DNA from: an uncultured cyanobacterium | GTDB taxonomy: Bacteria; Cyanobacteriota; Cyanobacteriia; PCC-6307; Cyanobiaceae | Assembly: GCA_903831165.1 (NCBI GenBank) | Contig: CAIKWV010000115.1 | Location: 1 to 6,152, forward strand | Direction of reading: 5' to 3' | DNA: 6,152 bases | In this document: positions 4,743 to 6,152 of the stretch, in pieces | Numbering within the stretch: the first letter of the stretch is position 1 | Layout: each line of letters opens with the position of its first letter | The notes under the pieces: generated by a model | Seen by the model: only the letters and a program-made list of their open reading frames with translations | What the model was told of the DNA's origin: nothing | The model's database searches: none | Program-made: the position numbers and the translations under genes

Positions 4743-6152
4743 ATGGCTTCTCTCTCGATGGCGTCGGCCCAGGCCGAACTGCAATGCCGCGAACTGGAAC
4801 TGATCTTCCGCCTGTTTGATGGCAACGGCGACGGCCAGATCTCGGTGGCCGAAACCGAGCGAGCCCTCGCCAACCTGGCCGACAACCTCTCAAGCGAGGC
4901 GGGCGCCGAGCTGCTGGCCCTGGCCAACGCTCGCGGCCATCTCGACAGCCACGATTTCACCGCCTGGGCCCTGGGGCAGGGGGGCTTCGATCTCAGCCGC
5001 AACCTGCGGGAGATCTTTGATCTGGTCGATCGCGATGGCAGCGGCTGCCTCAGCCTCGAGGAGATGGGCGTGCTGCTCTCGGTGTTCGAAGACAACCCCG
5101 ACGTGCCGCGCCTCGAAGCGCTGATGCGGGCCCACGACGTGGATCAGAGCGGCACCATCAACTACGACGAATTTCTGAACCTGCTGCTCAGCGATGGCCA
5201 GCTGGCCCTGTCGCTGGCCGATCTCAAACGGCTCAAGAAAACCTTGGTTCACTACAGCACCGGCAGCCGTAGTTCCAAGATCGGCCTGGTGGAGGTGGAT
5301 TGCGATCTGGGGGCCGGCATCCCCGGCGCCGGCTCCGGCATTGAGCTGCTCAAGCAGGCGGCCCAGCGCCAGAAGGACCTGCGCCGCATCCGCGACCAGC
5401 TGATCGAGGAGATCTCCGAGCAGCAGCTGCCCCGGGCCCGCGCCAGCGAGATCAGCGGCGGTGAGGCCACGCCCCATGCCCGCCATATCCGCGTCATTTC
5501 CCAGGTGATGGGTCAGGCCGCCGAACTGGTCGCCAGCACCCGGCAGCGGGGCCTGTTTCCGGTGGTGCTGGCCGGCGATCATTCCACTGCCGCCGGCACG
5601 ATCGCCGGGCTGCGCCGCGCCCACCCGGACAGCCGCCTGGGGGTGGTCTGGATCGATGCCCATGCCGACATCCATTCGCCCTACACCACCCCCTCCGGCA
5701 ACATGCACGGCATGCCGCTGGGGGTGGCCACCGGCCACGACAACGCCCACCACGCCAACAATGAGCCGGCCGCGGAAACCGCCGAACTCTCGAGCTGGTG
5801 CCAGGCGCTCACGGGCGACGGCCAGCCGGCGATCCGCCTGCGGGATCTGATCTACGTCAGTGTCCGCGACACCGAACCGGCCGAGGAGGCCACGATCCGC
5901 GACCATGGCCTGCCGATCGTCAGCACCGAGGAGGTGCGGCGCATCGGTGGCGAGGCGGCGGCCCGACGCTGCCTGGACTACCTGGCGGACTGCGATCTGA
6001 TCTATGTCAGTTTCGACGTCGACAGCATGGATGCCACGATTTTCAAGGGCACGGGCACACCGGTGCTGGGCGGTCTGTGGGCCCACGAGGCCCTGGAGAT
6101 CAACCGCACCCTGCTGCGCGATCCGCGGGTCTGCTGCTGGGAGATCTGCGAG
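4743..6152 (+). CDS. EF-hand calcium-binding / arginase-family (ureohydrolase) fusion protein (3' end outside window)
   Basis: The open frame gives 470 residues with no stop. Residues ~13-155 are a four-EF-hand module: canonical loops D26-E37 (DGNGDGQISVAE), D96-E107 and D132-E143, plus a degenerate second hand (~58-70, around ARGHLDSHDF) lacking the Asp ligand at position 1. Residues ~180-470 are a ureohydrolase domain, which hydrolyses arginine or a related guanidino compound to urea using two metal ions (usually Mn). Visible metal ligands are H280 (GDHS), D305/H307/D309 (WIDAHAD) and D425/D427 (FDVDSMD). The SGNMHGMP loop (S318-P325) and GTGTP (436-440) favour arginase over agmatinase. H311 replaces the Asn of rat arginase N130. 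The last codon, E470, probably matches the guanidinium-binding Glu (rat E277). No signal peptide is seen, so it is probably cytoplasmic. ATG 4743 is the first start after the stop at 4704; M6 (4758) is an alternative, and neither has a good ribosome-binding site. Substrate is not settled. Confidence 0.9.
   Translation, partial: MASLSMASAQAELQCRELELIFRLFDGNGDGQISVAETERALANLADNLSSEAGAELLALANARGHLDSHDFTAWALGQGGFDLSRNLREIFDLVDRDGSGCLSLEEMGVLLSVFEDNPDVPRLEALMRAHDVDQSGTINYDEFLNLLLSDGQLALSLADLKRLKKTLVHYSTGSRSSKIGLVEVDCDLGAGIPGAGSGIELLKQAAQRQKDLRRIRDQLIEEISEQQLPRARASEISGGEATPHARHIRVISQVMGQAAELVASTRQRGLFPVVLAGDHSTAAGTIAGLRRAHPDSRLGVVWIDAHADIHSPYTTPSGNMHGMPLGVATGHDNAHHANNEPAAETAELSSWCQALTGDGQPAIRLRDLIYVSVRDTEPAEEATIRDHGLPIVSTEEVRRIGGEAAARRCLDYLADCDLIYVSFDVDSMDATIFKGTGTPVLGGLWAHEALEINRTLLRDPRVCCWEICE

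Noticed and set aside
3899..5095. 398-codon open frame on the - strand across cheB, the gap and the arginase start
   Set aside because: Ser/Arg/Ala-rich, repetitive composition and opposite two well-supported genes; a GC-rich antisense shadow.
4890..6086. 398-codon open frame on the - strand opposite the arginase gene
   Set aside because: It mirrors the high-GC codon structure of the + strand gene, which has clear EF-hand and arginase motifs. Its translation is Gly/Ala/Gln/His-rich with no recognisable domain.
1..6152. tRNA, rRNA, CRISPR array, insertion sequence or attachment site
   Set aside because: No cloverleaf-like sequence, regularly spaced repeats, transposase frame or terminal inverted repeats were seen; coding genes fill almost the whole window.

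Overview
The window is a GC-rich (about two-thirds GC by eye), densely coded stretch read entirely on the + strand. It holds most of a chemosensory operon, followed by a separate, unusual arginase-type gene. A cyanobacterium of the Synechococcus/Cyanobium kind is my best guess. This rests on recalled resemblance of the proteins, the EF-hand gene and one copy of the cyanobacterial HIP1 palindrome. None of these is decisive, and a proteobacterial or other origin is not excluded.

Layout: (1) 2-511, the cytoplasmic signalling end of a methyl-accepting chemotaxis protein, its N-terminus lying outside the window. (2) 498-1265, a CheW-family adaptor with a cysteine-rich N-terminal extension as in WspD. 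(3) 1262-3493, a hybrid CheA histidine kinase with a fused C-terminal receiver, as in WspE. (4) 3518-4540, a CheB methylesterase of the WspF kind. (5) 4541-4742, a 202-base gap holding a weak candidate promoter and no convincing terminator. (6) 4743 to the window end, a fusion of an EF-hand calcium-binding module to an arginase/ureohydrolase domain, still open at the edge.

The order receptor - WspD-like adaptor - CheA-REC - CheB is that of wspA...wspD-wspE-wspF, the Pseudomonas surface-sensing system whose output is the diguanylate cyclase WspR. The first three genes overlap (14 bases, then ATGA) and the fourth follows after 24 bases, so they are probably co-transcribed and translationally coupled. 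The receptor and CheW-like adaptor would control CheA autophosphorylation. Phosphate would pass to the fused receiver and to the CheB receiver, and CheB would reset receptor methylation. No WspR, CheY, CheR or flagellar gene is visible, so the output of the pathway cannot be read here.

The two most distinctive local features are a threefold 14-bp tandem repeat across the cheA-cheB junction, whose third copy carries the TTG start of cheB and whose second copy supplies its ribosome-binding site, and the EF-hand-arginase fusion. The fusion suggests calcium-responsive arginine or guanidino-compound hydrolysis, and it has a His where classical arginases have a substrate-binding Asn.
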